64,000 nt of DNA from Usnea hakonensis (lineage: Eukaryota; Ascomycota; Lecanoromycetes; Lecanorales; Parmeliaceae), in contig BLJB01000019.1 of assembly GCA_013423325.1 (NCBI GenBank), positions 205,310-269,309 on the forward strand. Reading direction: 5' to 3'. Shown piece by piece: positions 1 through 10,350 of this stretch. The notes beneath the pieces were generated by a model. That model was not told the origin of the DNA and searched no databases. It worked only from the letters and a program-made list of their open reading frames with translations. Every line of letters starts with the position of its first letter. Positions within the stretch are counted from its first letter, which is position 1. The position numbers and the translations under genes are program-made.

Positions 1-2
1 AG

Positions 3-161
3 GAGGCGGCGATTGAGTGGGATCCGCCGTTGGCGGTTGACGAGGTCAAGGCGCTTGTGAGGGCTTCGGACGCGAAGCCTGCGGCGAGGGGGGAGAAAGA
101 GCGTGTCGTTGTTGATGAGACTGCTTTTGTGGCGTTGCCGGAGGAGGTGGTGGTTGTGTAG
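3..161 (+). CDS. 3' end of an unidentified protein-coding gene (partial)
   Basis: From the left edge a frame stays open for 52 codons and ends at TAG (159-161). The last residues are ALPEEVVVV, preceded by an acidic/basic stretch (EKERVVVDETAF). The third codon positions are strongly G/C-rich, as expected for a real coding exon, and the frame holds typical globular sequence such as LAVDEVKALVRASDAK. No family could be recognised from this short tail, and the start and upstream exons lie outside the window. It converges with the Zn2Cys6 gene on the other strand, leaving a 238-bp spacer in which I see no further gene. Confidence 0.55.
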   Translation, partial: EAAIEWDPPLAVDEVKALVRASDAKPAARGEKERVVVDETAFVALPEEVVVV

Positions 162-399
162 GGATGGTTGTTGGGGCGTTTTCCCTCACCTCGGTGGTAG
201 TTGGATGGATGGAGGATTTGGGGCAAGGAGTCGTCCGCCGTAAAGGAGGCTGCTGAAATCATAGACGCAACATCTGGAAACCGGAATGCAGAAAGAGGAG
301 TTGAGGAGACTACCCTTCCAAAACAGAATCCCAGACTTGAAACTAAAACACTGCATCTAATTAAATCACCTCGCTTTTCTCTAATCGACCATTTACATC

Positions 400-2894
400 C
401 TACATACACTGCCGGTGCAGCGCCAACTTATACCTCGCCAACGGTGACGTCGCTTGTAAAGACTCTAATTCAGCAATTACGCTATTGACATGGAACTGCA
501 AAACACGGACTTTTTCCCGCTCAAAGCGACCAGTCCAGAGCGCGCCACCATTAAAATTACACGGTCCGGCAGAACCATCCCTCTCCCGTTCTGCACAAGG
601 ATAAAGATCAATTGTTGAATTCCTGCCAGTAGACGAATTGATGCCAGCTCTCGACACTGGCCCCGATGGATTTGCGGCGTTGGGGTTCTCTGGTATCAGC
701 AGACCGAACCCATTGGTAGATTGCGAAGCGTGGAGCAGGACCTGGCCTACGAGCGCTGCCGAAGAAGCGGGTTGGATGACTCGTCGGAAGGTTCCTGGAA
801 AGGAAGGGTGGGTTCCGAGATGGTCGGGTTGCTTCGCTGGATTCCGCCGGTGCGGGACATCGATGCCAATGTTTCTACATTGAGATAAGACGGCTATGCA
901 AGCGTCCATGCAGGCATCCATGCACATCATTCGAAGCGGTCCGGATGTAGTGGCGTCGTGCATTACATAGAAAGCTTCGTGGCGGAATAATTTGAAGCGG
1001 ATGATGGCGAGCTCGAGAGTAAGGTGGGTGTTTTGCACTTGGAGCGCTTCGTGTAGAGGAACTCGATGCTTGTTTGAAGCATGGCTGCTCCCACTTGCGT
1101 AGATTCCCCCTCTTTCTCCACCGGCGCTACCGCTGACGCTCTTGATTGGATCACTCCCTTCTCCCCCTCGTCTCGCATCAGCACCGAGCAATTGATAGAA
1201 CGTTAGCTTATTTTCCAGTGCATCGAGCTCAGAACAGAGTTCGGTGGCTTGAGCAGGCGAGATGGGACCAGGGCGGATGATGCAATCTTCTGCCTTGCGG
1301 GAGAGACTGGCCAGGGCTAGCGCGTGTTCGAAGAAGTATCTGGTTTGGTTCAGTCTCTCTAGGTGCTCCGTTTCAGCTGTGAACACGTGCGATCTATCAT
1401 CGGGAACCCCTGGGACCTTTGACGGAGGGCTGCTGTGCATTTCAGCACGGATGAAGTAGCTGCCGTTGTGGTAGATGCCTGGAGCAGTCCAGTCGAGAAC
1501 ACAGAGAGAAGACCAAAGCTGCCATCGCAATTCACGTTCTTCTGGTGGCATATCATCACCCAAGGGTGAATCTAGAGAAGCTTCGACGGCAGTCGAAATC
1601 GTGTCAAGGTGGACCTTGAGGTATTCGGAAGGTGCTGCAAATGATCGAGCAGCTAAAAGCAGTAGAATCTTGATGGCAACAACTCTCAAGGGTAAAGTCG
1701 GGGCACATGGTGAAGCAGGCCCTGCCCGTTGAGAATATGTATGAGAGCTGACTAGAGAAGACTGCAGTCTCGGCAACGCGGATGTACTTGCCTCGAAACT
1801 AGGAGTAGTGAAAGCGTCCAAGTCCAATTGCTTGATCAGTAAACTTGACTTTCTCCACAGATCTCTTGCGAAAACATCAATGTTGATATGAGCAACACCG
1901 AGCTCCTGCGCCTTGATCGCGTCAAGATTCACAGCGGCAAGACTTGCGCATGCAAGGATAAGGGACACTTTGACGTCCAACTGATCAGGAGTAACGGGCG
2001 AGCCGCTAGTTTCCACCCTTTCACGGATTTGTTCCGCTTTTTCGACCTCGGAGACCAACTGGGAGGCATCGACGAACCCAACTAACGATGCAGAAGTGTG
2101 AAGCTAATGTCGTGGAACATCAACGTAAGTCGTAAGCCAAATTGCTGATGTCTTTACCAGACGACAATGCAATACTTACGAAGTGAGAAATCAAACCACA
2201 CAATAAAGGACTTTGAGGAAGCAAATCAGCACCTCCAGCCTGCGTCCATTGACTTCGATTGGGACTTCGGTATGGGGTACTGAATCCTTGAGGGGAAAGT
2301 AAGCACATAGTCAGGATAGGGCTCGTTGTAAGTAAGAGCAACGAAGGCAGCATGCACTAGACGTACCAAGCAATGGACTGATGTCTGGCGCCATGCTCGA
2401 CGTTATCGAGAGACCCTCTAAGAACGGCGCTCCTCCGTTGTATCGCATATTCTCCATCAACTTTGAACTAGACATTTTGAGCTCCTTGACCTCTTCTGTA
2501 AGCTTTGAAATCAAGCTTGGAAGTTTCTCCAGACTTTCTCGGTTGTTTTTTCTAAAAGGAGCGAAAGGACGCCAAGATCGGTTATCAAAGGTCACAAAGT
2601 TGAACTTCAAGGCTTTCACAGGACTCACTCTGGTCTTTGACCTTCCTCCCAAGTACACAAATGGCCTTCGCCTCGTGCTTGGCAAGCACCGCAAGGATCA
2701 GAACGATCACATTTGAGCTTTCGTCGTCTACAAGAGCGGCAGCTCCATATTTTTTTGTCTTTACCCTTTTTCTGTGGTGGGTCAACTTGCAAAGAAGCCG
2801 ACTGCCCCTGCAAATCGTCATTGGTCCCATATGACGCTGCTTCTGCAACTCCGTTGGCTGTGTCTGTCTGCATTGCTATGAATAGTGATGACAT
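400..2894 (-). CDS. Zn(II)2Cys6 fungal transcription factor, four exons
   Basis: Predicted nuclear DNA-binding regulator. Exons on the minus strand: 2629-2894, 2367-2551, 2180-2286 and 400-2058; the introns (77, 80 and 121 bp) start GTGAGT, GTACGT and GTAAGT and all preserve frame, giving about 738 residues. The binuclear zinc cluster is at residues 52-80 (C52, C55, C62, C68, C71, C80; CRSCRRRKLKCD). Right after intron 1 comes a short coiled-coil-like segment (LISKLTEEVKELKMSSSKL), the usual dimerisation element. The large last exon resembles the middle homology region of fungal regulators (for example AIKILLLLAARSF, WQLWSSLCVLDW). The long open frame ending at 400 actually begins with TTG at an acceptor site, so it is an exon and not a separate gene. 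Target genes are unknown. Confidence 0.85.
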
Positions 2895-4637
2895 TGAGTC
2901 TGTCTGGTTAGCGATTGCTTAATGAATGAGCTGAAATGTGGACGAATATTGTTGATGTGATGAAGGAACTAGAAGATATGTGTTGGAAGAAATCCTCAGT
3001 CAAGCTTCTAAATGGATAGTAAGGAGATTATAGGCGATTTGCGTGCTACGTGACACGAGAAAACAGCAGGTAGATGAGGCTGAAACGCGGTTCCTTGTGC
3101 AACCAGATCTGACTGTATCAAGAGCTAAAGATCTAAAAGGGAGTGTTTGCGAAGCCATACAATAGTAGGCTGCCTCATCACCGTGTAGTAAGGCGATAGG
3201 CTGGGCGCCTAAATATCAGTATTCTCTGCTGTTGTAACGGTTGTATCCGCCTTCGAACATGAGGGGTCACACTCTCTTACTCTCGGGGGGATTTCCACAA
3301 ATCAAGTAGTCTACTGGGCCATGTAAAGTATAGCGAGGTACGAGTGTGAGGGCCAAAAACCATAACGGAACCAGAACCCGGAAGGAGTCCAAATAGCCGG
3401 GTCCCTCCCCTCCAACCCCACAGCCCTTGGTATCTTCTCCGGAACTCCGAACACAAATGCGACCATCGAGAAGGATCAAACCGAACTAATCTTGATGAAT
3501 CTAAGTATTCCATCTCACCAAAGCATTTCTGGCCAAGGAACGCCCATGCGCAAGTAGATAAGCAGCACCCCCCTTTGCATTAATTACTTGCTGCAATCAA
3601 ACGATTCTGATACGGCGTGACTGCACTTCGATGGTTCCGACACTGTATATTTAAATAAATATTTGCTGCAGTCATACCTCTCTCATGCTGTACCCTTGAT
3701 GACTGATGCTGACAAATGTTTATACAGTAGCAAGATAATGTACCTAGGTAGATTTACAAAAATCAATGGGAACGGGGCAGAGAGCATAGCAGAGAGCATA
3801 GCAAAGTAGGAGGCTACACTTGCCAAGCGGTTTGTAAATGCGAACACGTCGCCGGTGCCGTCAAAATAGCCCACTTCTTCTCGTCTCCAACACTTGTCTT
3901 CTCCGTGAGTGGCTATCTGAGCGGTTTGTGCAGTGGGCTGCGGAGTAGTGCTTTGCGGAGTTTAGAGAGGCGCGGTAGGCAAAATGGGTGTGGGAGGCCT
4001 GGATCTCGCTTCTAATGCTTCCATTCGTGTGCTCATTGCATCCAACTTTTCCATGATTTGTGCAAGCATCGCATTGTCATTTGCCTGAGCTGATTCATCG
4101 CCGGTCTCCTCCTGATTTCCACCTCTTCGAGGCTCTTCGAGGCATGGTTGTCGAAACGCCCAGTGAAAGGATCGATCAAATGACTCCTAGCCGTTGATAT
4201 AGGTATGCCGTCTAGCAGGGTCCTTCTGAATGCGTTGAATCCAATGGCCGCTTTCGGAAGTAGTGTCAAATGGTACTCGATGACGCGAGTGTATGTGAGG
4301 GACAGCTTGGAGCGTTGCACGATTAGGATTTGGTGCAGGCTTTGCATGTAACGATGGGATCCACTGGATATCTATCGCGATTTATTGCAATAGTGACCGA
4401 AATGTTTGCTGCCATCTGTCACAAAATATCAATGACTGGGGTCGTGTAATATTGTACTGTAATAATCTGGTATGTGGTACTCCGTAGAAAGAGGATCACC
4501 AAGGCGCCAAGCCACGCTAAGCCTAATACGGATGACTCATGGATGGGGCCTGGCCTTGGCGTTCCTCTCCGGCGCTGACTGAGAGACAAATGCCTTACGG
4601 CGCCCGTGGAGTAATACAAATATAAAGGACATCCAAA
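2895..4637. other. Intergenic spacer upstream of two divergent regulators
   Basis: This 1.7-kb spacer lies between two divergently transcribed Zn2Cys6 genes and must hold both promoters. It contains a broken coding remnant (3962-4347, listed separately). Near 3443-3451 is AACTCCGAA, next to a TCCGGA palindrome, resembling the sequence around the drug-response-type sites upstream of the DJ-1 and MFS genes. One copy of the dispersed 9-mer TACTCCGTA is at 4478-4486. I see no intact gene. Confidence 0.5.
3962..4347 (-). pseudogene. Coding remnant with a frame break
   Basis: Two overlapping open frames on the minus strand both look like protein. The first runs from an ATG at 4347 (QSLHQILIVQRSKLSLTYTR, later PKAAIGFNAFRR). 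A second frame takes over between about 4186 and 3962 with 74 codons: acidic and Gly/Gln-rich (GGNQEETGDES), then an amphipathic heptad-like helix (AMLAQIMEKLDAMSTRMEALE), then a Pro-rich end before TAA at 3964-3962. Switching frames without an obvious intron suggests a frameshifted gene or mobile-element fragment. The helix plus Pro-rich tail is reminiscent of retrotransposon Gag-type proteins, but I cannot assign a family. Confidence 0.35.
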
Positions 4638-7200
4638 ATGCCACCAACAAGAATTGATCATATTACAAAGGACGGGAATAACAGCGTCAAGGTTTCCTCA
4701 GACTCGAAGTCTAGCCTGCGCAAATATACTCTGTCCTGTTCTCGATGCAGAGCATCCAAACTTAAATGTGACACGAGGGAACCATGTGTATATTGCCCGT
4801 ATTCTGATACGCTGGTATCATTATAACTAACCATTCTTCCTGCAGATGGAATGTGTTAAGCGTAATCTTGGCCACCTTTGTGCCAAAGATGAACGTCAGC
4901 CAAGAGCCAAAAAGGCAAAGACCAACAAGAACAGCAATATAGATTCCAAGACGTAAGTTTTGCTCAATGGTGCTCCGTATCAAAAGTCTCACTCTGACTT
5001 GGGTTCATGTTCTCAGCGGTCCATCTCAGCTCCCGGAACAGGTAGCCGAAGAGGCTGCACAAGTGCTTGAGCACTTTGTCAATGGAACATCTCACATCCA
5101 TGCCTACCCATCCACTGTCCTTGAGCCAGCAATATCCTTGGTGGCGCCAGACTATCCCATCACGTACTGGTCAACTACTAATAATCCACAAAGACATCAT
5201 GAAAAATTTACATTGATTCGAGAGATTGTCGATTCTATACCTGAGCTAGACGTAATTCACGCCCTCCACGAAGTCTTCATCACACGTTGCCAGGGTCCTC
5301 TTGGCAACATTGTTCACACTCCGACATTCATGAGGCAAGCAAAAGATTTCTGTGGTTGCTTGGGGCTCGATTCGGCAGAAGCACAAGTCTTGGCCCTCTC
5401 TAGTACAATTTCCATGGATACACTTGCCACCCACCTCTTGGCGGTGCGTATTCTACTTCACCACGCGTCAAATGTATGCTCACATCCCCTTTCAACTAGC
5501 TTGTGCTCGCTCTCGCCTTTCATCCCAGTCCATCTTTACTTGGATGGTCCCCCACAGCTGTTACCCTTCTTGTAGAAGAGTTTCGAGCGTCAGACATACG
5601 TTCGAAGACCTGGAGGTCTCTTGCTTTGCGCTGTCTTCAAGGAGGAATTTCGCTCTTTTGTGGTTCGATTGCCAGTCTACAGGCTGCCATCATGCTTTTA
5701 CTTGACGGCCAAGAGGATTCATTAGCGCTCGATGCAGTCTTGGTCACTGGAATTTCTGGAGCCCAGAAACTAGGTTTGCATCGAATGGGTGATGCAAAGT
5801 TGAAAGCCTCTGCATCGCCCGCCAATTCCTCGGGAAATGGCTCTTCTACGTTGACGGAGCCGGCCCACATACGAACAGAGATTGGTGTTCGCATCTGGTG
5901 AGTCGTTTCGAAACAAGTATCTCTCCTTGGAGCTTGGACTCTGACTAGTCCAAAACACAGGTGGGCACTTGTGATGCGAGATTGGTCGAAAGCGCAAGAT
6001 CTAGGTTACTACTCTATTCATCCTTCACAGTTCAATACCCGCAGGCCATTACACATTAACGATGATGATCTCTGCGCAAGGACGCTAAGCATCGACGTCC
6101 ACAATGACGTTCCCGAACGGCCTCGATCCGAGTTCACCATGCTCTCATATACAGTCCACGCTCTAGATATTGCAACTTTTGCGCGCGAGTCCATCGATGT
6201 GCGTGGCCCCCCACACCTGGTAAAACGACAAGAAGAAACCAATGACTTTGGAAAGATGCGAACTCTCAACAAGAAGTACGAAAACTTTGTTACTGGTTTG
6301 CCGTCTTATTTTAGACTGGGAAGCACCATGGGACTCACCTCAACGGGTCCCATGGCAGCGATACCAGTTCAGCGATGGATGTTGCATCAACAGCTCTGGA
6401 GCCTGCTTTTGAGACTTCATCGAGCCAGTCTCTCGTCTTCGGATGGGCGCACATCCTGTCTGCAACTGGCCCAAAATATTATCAGCACTCAAGCGCAAAT
6501 ACAAGTACGGTGCGCCGTTTGTGGTTCTCTTTCTACCAGCGAAATACAACTGTTCAATGCTGCCACTGTACTGCTCATTGACTTGCTATTCTCATCCGAG
6601 TACAGGGATGCAGACTGTTCGAGTGCCCAACTAAGTCGATTAATGACAAGAGATAAGATTCGGGAAGCAATCGACTTACTACAGGGCCAAAGTGGTGCAG
6701 AAGGTTCTTCGTCTCTTGTAGACCCTCTATCGGAACGAGTCAAAGCCTCTGCTCAACGAAGCATCATTGCTCTTGAAGCATTGATGAAGCTAGAGGAAGA
6801 TGAGTCTGGCAGTGATGGAGAAAGCAATGGGGCAAACTCGACAAAGAACGGTCTGGAAGGACGAGTAGCAGGAACTAATAACAATTCAAATACATCGCTC
6901 AAAACGAAAGTCATGGACATCTTGGAAGCTCTTCAGGGAAACGCCAAAACCGTAGCTCTAGCAAAGGAACAAGCGAGCTCTATATCTTTCTTCGAAACAG
7001 AAATGTTCATGCCTCTACCAACTATCACTGACGAATTCCAAGATCTGGACGTGTTGCCAGTGCTCTCTAACGACCCGAGCTGTGATCTTTGGCACTTTTT
7101 GGACGTTTATCCCTATCAATCTCCTACCGAATTTGGGTCCTCTTCGGCGACAGAAGACTTGCAAACGCTCGTCAACTCGACGCCATTTTTGCCGTCTTAG
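4638..7200 (+). CDS. Zn(II)2Cys6 transcription factor next to DJ-1/MFS pair, five exons
   Basis: Exons 4638-4787, 4846-4952, 5017-5443, 5500-5897 and 5961-7200; introns of 56-64 bp (the first 58 bp, beginning GTATAT and ending CTGCAG). The spliced protein is about 773 residues. The zinc cluster is split by intron 1: C34, C37, C44, C50 | C53, C62 (CSRCRASKLKCD, then MECVKRN), followed by a basic stretch RAKKAKTNK. The Fungal_trans (PF04082-type) core is visible as LVTGISGAQKLGLHR and WWALVMRDWSKAQDLGYYS, the latter created by joining exons 4 and 5. The fourth exon start (5500) is the least certain junction; it was chosen because it gives a frame-preserving 56-bp intron. Its position beside an MFS exporter and a DJ-1 protein, both carrying TCCGCGGA sites, makes it a candidate local regulator (inference). 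Confidence 0.85.
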
Positions 7201-7407
7201 GCATAGCGCACTCTTTGAGTATCTTTGACACACCAGATCTTGCCGATGTCTATAGAATTACTGATGGGACCCGCGTCACACAGGTATTGCCTTCGTTTAT
7301 GGAGATCTGACTTGACCTAAGTAGGCGGAGGAAGTGAGACTGCAACGACATGTTCAAGCGCTAAAGCATGTATAGCAACTAAATTTTATTAACGTATGGA
7401 AACGCAT

Positions 7408-8220
7408 TCACAAGGTACCGCTAATACTCCCTGGCAAATCAACAAAGGGATCATCGGCAGGATCCGAGTGCCATCGATACTCCAACCCAAATGCAATAAA
7501 ATGGGCATGTTTAAGTGCCTTTTCTTTGTCAAATCCGATAATATCCGTTGCATCCCCCTTGGCACTCGCCTTTTGTGTAGTGGGACTCGCTCTTCGATCC
7601 TCGAGAGATACATAGGTGTTGGAGAGGAAAGCAAATCCCGCATCAATACCTGCCGTGACCCCCGACGAAGTCAAAAATTTGCCATCTTCCACCCAGCGAG
7701 CACGCTTTTGCCACTGGACGCCGGGATCTGGAAGAAAACATGAACTGTCAACCGAAGGAGTAACTGTGGTGACAAGACTGCACGTACACTTTGGCGTCGC
7801 TTCATCATAAAAGCGCTTGTTTGTCGTTGCCTTACGTCCATCAAGCCGACCAGTGGCAGCGAGAAGGATGGATCCCGTGCAGACGGTAAACACACTAGCT
7901 GCTCGATCGACCAGCTGACCAATTTGCTGGAGTAGAACGGGATCCTGAACCAGGGTTCTCATGCCCTGACCTCCTGGGATGAAAAGGGTCTCAAATTGCT
8001 CCTCTTCCTTGAGCGCTTCAGTCAATGAAAGGTTGGGCACAATGCCAATATCGTTCTTGATAGTGGATTCCAAGCCATTTGGAGCACTCTGATCGTGAAT
8101 ATTGACTAGCTTGACAGTGTAGTAGTCACTGCGGGGCACGACGGCGCCCAGAGGACCAAAGAGATCTAGCGCTTCGAAATCGCTGTATAGGAGCGAAAGG
8201 ATTCGATGCTGCGTTGGCAT
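7408..8220 (-). CDS. DJ-1/PfpI (class I glutamine amidotransferase-like) protein, isonitrile-hydratase-like subgroup
   Basis: Two exons, 7788-8220 and 7408-7727, separated by a 60-bp intron (GTACGT...TTCCAG). The intron length is a multiple of three and reads through, so an unspliced model would carry 20 spurious residues (CTCSLVTTV...). Spliced length is 250. Family landmarks: N-terminal strand ILSLLYSDFEALDLFGPL, IPGGQGMR (residues 81-88), and the nucleophile elbow TVCTGSILL with C114, followed by LDGRKATTNKRF and TSSGVTAGIDAG. This pattern is typical of the AraC-N/isonitrile-hydratase-type branch, where the cysteine is catalytic; the substrate here is unknown. It is co-oriented with the MFS exporter upstream and has an exact TCCGCGGA site 153 bp before its ATG, suggesting a stress or detoxification role. 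Confidence 0.88.
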   Translation of the reverse strand: MPTQHRILSLLYSDFEALDLFGPLGAVVPRSDYYTVKLVNIHDQSAPNGLESTIKNDIGIVPNLSLTEALKEEEQFETLFIPGGQGMRTLVQDPVLLQQIGQLVDRAASVFTVCTGSILLAATGRLDGRKATTNKRFYDEATPKCTCSLVTTVTPSVDSSCFLPDPGVQWQKRARWVEDGKFLTSSGVTAGIDAGFAFLSNTYVSLEDRRASPTTQKASAKGDATDIIGFDKEKALKHAHFIAFGLEYRWHSDPADDPFVDLPGSISGTL

Positions 8221-8775
8221 TTTATCTTTCTTTTCCCTTTCTTTTCCTTTTCCTTCGTCCTTTCCACGAGGTAGACTACAGGTCAGAGTCTGAGGAGGAT
8301 TACGTTGCTGCGTTTATCCCGGAGCATCCTGCCCCGCACTCAGAGTAGCCCGATACCCTCTCACTCCGAAACTCCGCGGACAAAGTCGAGAGTCCGAGGG
8401 TTCGCCGCCTCAAAACCCTAAGAAGCGCAAGTGAAGCCAGCTTCAACTGTTCTGCAATACAACTTATGTGCCGCGGAATTATATGTACACATCTTGGAGA
8501 TTTTCTATCAAAATGCTGCAGAGATGACAAGCGCCGCCCCGCTCCTAGCCGTGAAAAAATCACAGTTCTGTCTTGCAAAGAGATTTAGAGGTTTACAGAG
8601 CTATTTATAATAGTGGTCATAAAAATGCTAACTGCAATTTTGTTTAAAAACTTATACCTCTAGATGGTCGTCTCCGATTCCTCTTATTTCTAGAACAACC
8701 TTGTTTTGTATCGTCATGTGCTGATTTATATCTAGAGAACATGTCTCACACAATTCCATTTGCTTCAGGACTTCC
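8221..8775. other. Promoter of the DJ-1 gene and 3' flank of the MFS gene
   Basis: Gene-free. Directly upstream of the DJ-1 ATG is a pyrimidine-rich leader on the coding strand (purine/pyrimidine skewed run near 8222-8265). The TCCGCGGA site and two ACTCCGA-type repeats lie in 8363-8400. The part from 8580 to 8775 is AT-rich and unremarkable. The short open frame at 8300-8578 has no protein-like character. Confidence 0.5.
8373..8380 (-). promoter_or_regulatory. Candidate PDRE-type site (TCCGCGGA) of the DJ-1 gene
   Basis: Exact palindromic octamer TCCGCGGA, 153 bp upstream of the DJ-1 ATG, in the wider 13-mer GAAACTCCGCGGA (8368-8380) and beside ACTCCGAA (8363-8370). The octamer equals the pleiotropic drug response element bound by Pdr1/Pdr3 in budding yeast. 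Use by a Zn2Cys6 factor in this species is inference. Confidence 0.6.
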
Positions 8776-10350
8776 TTATGCCGTGCTGTAATCATTGTTG
8801 ATCTCCTTCTCAGAACTTTTCACCTCATCGAAGCGGTTATCACGCACAAAAAGAACCACCACGAGAAATGCAACAGCTGCAAAGCCAATACCTAGCCAGT
8901 AAGCACCACGAAAACCGAGTACAACGTCGCTACCGCCTTTGTTAACGTGCGTCTCTACGGTGGCAGCGATACCAAGGCCAATGGCAATCGAGTATTGCAC
9001 CGCCGTCGAGATGAACGACCCGGCTATACCTTGCTCCTCTGGCAAAACCACATTGGAAATGAGTATACCAGACGATGCAAAGGACAGATCTGGGCCTCCA
9101 ACAACGAGCAAGCAGGAGGGAAAGATTAATGCCCAGTAGACATTCGAGTCGCTGGCAAAGCTCATCAAAAGGTTGCCGATGAAGAAAGAGAACATTGAAA
9201 CGCCAAATATGTACTGGGCTGGAACCTTTGGAATGAAGATGCCGACCGATGCTGTTGCAAAGAAGCCTCCAATGACCAGAGGAACCATCTCTGCCACGGC
9301 AGTGAGAGGAAGTTTCTTGCGAATTGTGAAAATGAAGATTGTTGTGTAGTAAAGGAATATGCCAAAGGACATCCAGCCAAAAGACATTGCAGTCACGATA
9401 GGAGTAAAGCCTTTGCGTGTCCAGAGCGAATTGGGCAAAATGGGTGCTGTGACGTGTGATTGAGAAATGGCAAAGGCGACGATGAAGATGATGCCGACTA
9501 TAAGAAGTGCGTATGTGTAAGGCTCTTGCCAGCCAACCACAGAGGCTTGATTCCATGCAAAGGCAAAGAGGATGAGACCAGAAACGCCGAAAAATGTGCC
9601 TATATAGTCGAAATCCTTGAGACTGAGACCTGGAATAGGAGAGCCAACGTTGCGTGGAACAACGACAATAGTCGCCACGCTGAGGATGAGGCAGCCAATG
9701 GCCCAGAACCAGAAGCCCCATCGCCAAGTGACCTTTTGAGCAAAAGCAGCACCAATGAGACCACCAAAGATGTAGCCCGAAGGAGCGCAGAAGCCGAGGA
9801 AAGCAAAGGCAATGTTCTTTTTGACCGAAAAGGGCGGGAAAGCTCGCGCCAAGAGTGCAAACGCGTTGGGCACCAGAGCGCCGTTGCCGACGCCAGTCAT
9901 TGCCCGTGCAAAGTCGAAGAAGACAACGTTGTGTGCGAAGCCGCTGGCAAGAGACCAAATGGCCATCCAGATCCATCCAAACAAGTAGACATTCTTGTGG
10001 CCAAAGTGGTCTCCTAGTCTTCCCGTCACCACGACCACGACACCACCGCACAGTGCGTATGCCGCCAGGAACCAAGACGTTTGTCCATTGCTCGTCGCAT
10101 TAAGAGCTTGACCGATCTGTTGCACCGAGTATGCCGTGTTGCCCAGACCTCCGACTGAGAAGAGCTGAGACAAACCAATGACGACGATGAAAATCGCTTC
10201 TTGGAATGAAGATGAGAAGTTCGAGGGTGGAATAGCCGCATCCGGCTCGCCAGTACCTCCAGGTCCGACATTGGCGCTTTCACTTTGCACAGGTGCTTCT
10301 TTACTGAGAGGCTTGTCGTCTGGGATTGCAGATCTGCTGGCAGAAGACAT
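8776..10350 (-). CDS. MFS transporter, DHA2 (14-TMS) drug:H+ antiporter type
   Basis: Intronless, 524 residues. The frame extends upstream to a TTG at 10380, but the first ATG is at 10350 (MSSASRSAIPDDK), so I start there. About 14 hydrophobic segments follow a hydrophilic N-terminus of about 55 residues. The MFS motif A is present as GRLGDHFGHKNVY, and an RAMTGVGNGALVPNAF helix follows as in DHA2 members; W-R-W-G-F-W-F-W and LGFRGAYWLG are also typical. Closest in style to the yeast Atr1/Azr1/Sge1 group (multidrug, aminotriazole or boron export at the plasma membrane); the substrate cannot be told. It is co-oriented with the DJ-1 gene 555 bp downstream and has an exact TCCGCGGA site 155 bp upstream of the ATG. 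Confidence 0.92.
   Translation of the reverse strand: MSSASRSAIPDDKPLSKEAPVQSESANVGPGGTGEPDAAIPPSNFSSSFQEAIFIVVIGLSQLFSVGGLGNTAYSVQQIGQALNATSNGQTSWFLAAYALCGGVVVVVTGRLGDHFGHKNVYLFGWIWMAIWSLASGFAHNVVFFDFARAMTGVGNGALVPNAFALLARAFPPFSVKKNIAFAFLGFCAPSGYIFGGLIGAAFAQKVTWRWGFWFWAIGCLILSVATIVVVPRNVGSPIPGLSLKDFDYIGTFFGVSGLILFAFAWNQASVVGWQEPYTYALLIVGIIFIVAFAISQSHVTAPILPNSLWTRKGFTPIVTAMSFGWMSFGIFLYYTTIFIFTIRKKLPLTAVAEMVPLVIGGFFATASVGIFIPKVPAQYIFGVSMFSFFIGNLLMSFASDSNVYWALIFPSCLLVVGGPDLSFASSGILISNVVLPEEQGIAGSFISTAVQYSIAIGLGIAATVETHVNKGGSDVVLGFRGAYWLGIGFAAVAFLVVVLFVRDNRFDEVKSSEKEINNDYSTA

Noticed and set aside
8300..8578. 92-codon minus-strand frame upstream of the DJ-1 gene
   Set aside because: Covers the promoter with the TCCGCGGA site, no domain, ATG context poor.
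8942..10075. Long minus-strand frame (377 codons) and plus-strand frame 9460-10017 inside the MFS gene
   Set aside because: Shadow frames of the transporter gene, Trp/His/Arg-rich without domain; the transporter frame has all MFS motifs.
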